A stretch of DNA of 6,940 nucleotides from positions 1 through 6,940 of the forward strand of contig CAITZE010000417.1 of NCBI GenBank assembly GCA_903896775.1, written 5' to 3'. Positions 6,757 to 6,940 of the stretch are shown piece by piece. A program made the translations under genes and the position numbers. The notes below the pieces were generated by a model that searched no databases, was not told the origin of the DNA, and worked only from the letters and a program-made list of their open reading frames with translations. The stretch comes from an uncultured bacterium. Lineage in GTDB: Bacteria; Pseudomonadota; Alphaproteobacteria; Rhodospirillales; Rhodospirillaceae. How positions within the stretch are numbered: the first letter of the stretch is position 1; the number at the start of each line of letters is the position of its first letter.

Positions 6757-6817
6757 GTTTCTTCCCGTTCGGATTATTTTTAGTGCAGACGTAATCGAAA
6801 ACTCTTACCCCGCCGCG
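6757..6817 (-). promoter_or_regulatory. Short leader between the partial upstream gene and the Bug gene
   Basis: 61 bases. It holds the ribosome-binding site GGGAAG (6761-6766), an A/T-rich stretch (about 6773-6784) and the 11-base motif TAAGAGTTTTC. I see no terminator hairpin, so read-through from the upstream gene is plausible. A separate promoter is possible, but I find no well-spaced -35/-10 pair. Confidence 0.4.
6797..6807 (-). repeat. Shared 11-mer TAAGAGTTTTC, copy 2
   Basis: Identical in sequence and in gene-relative orientation to 4885-4895. It lies 40 bases upstream of the Bug receptor ATG. Confidence 0.3.
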
Positions 6818-6940
6818 CTATCGGTTCGGGTTCGCACGCTCGGTGTCGAGATCGCTCAAGATATCCGGCATGCGCTCTCTGGCTTGTGCTGACAGCGTCT
6901 CGAACGTCGAGTTGCCTTTGGCATCGATGCCGACCACCAG
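6818..6940 (-). CDS. C-terminal end of an unidentified protein (gene continues beyond window)
   Basis: An open frame enters from the right edge and ends at TAG (6818-6820), showing 40 codons. The end begins LVVGIDAKGNSTFETL, which reads like a beta-strand followed by a turn, then a charged helix (SAQARERMPDILSDL) and a polar tail ending NPNR. There is no transmembrane segment. Codon use is GC-rich like the neighbours, and the reading frame is coherent, so it is probably a real gene. It lies upstream of the Bug receptor in the same direction and may encode an enzyme acting on the transported compound; that is inference from position only. I do not recognise the family from this fragment. Confidence 0.6.
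   Translation of the reverse strand: MVVGIDAKGNSTFETLSAQARERMPDILSDLDTERANPNR

Overview
The window looks like ordinary chromosome from a GC-rich alphaproteobacterium. The RhlE-type helicase, the Omp25/31-like porin-fold protein with its mature N-terminus rich in K-A-P-P, and a Bug-type solute receptor together suggest the Bradyrhizobium/Rhodopseudomonas/Afipia group. This placement rests on recognising protein styles, not on a database search. I see no rRNA, tRNA, insertion sequence, CRISPR array or phage gene.

Layout, left to right. (1) 1-963, minus: the N-terminal 321 residues of a DEAD-box RNA helicase (rhlE type), running off the left edge, with a TTG start. (2) 964-1287: a divergent intergenic region with a hairpin-rich helicase leader and a candidate promoter for the next gene. 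(3) 1288-2496, plus: a complete M24 (aminopeptidase P/creatinase fold) metallopeptidase with all five metal ligands. (4) 2497-4809, minus: a complete molybdopterin-binding large subunit of the xanthine dehydrogenase/CoxL family, without its usual FeS and FAD partner genes next to it. Its stop codon directly abuts that of gene 3. (5) 4810-4959: a divergent promoter region. (6) 4960-5622, plus: an outer-membrane beta-barrel protein, followed by a strong rho-independent terminator at 5686-5718. (7) 5764-6756, minus: a Bug/TctC-family periplasmic solute-binding protein. (8) 6818-6940, minus: the last 40 codons of an unidentified gene lying just upstream of the Bug gene in the same direction.

The genes do not form one pathway. 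The peptidase, molybdenum hydroxylase and Bug receptor are each typical of organisms that scavenge and oxidise diverse organic compounds, but their substrates cannot be read from sequence. I found no convincing undescribed system. The observations most worth a second look are the orphan molybdenum hydroxylase subunit, the zero-gap tail-to-tail gene pair, a cluster of unexpected residues in helicase motif V at the window edge, the structured helicase leader, and an 11-base motif shared upstream of two minus-strand genes.
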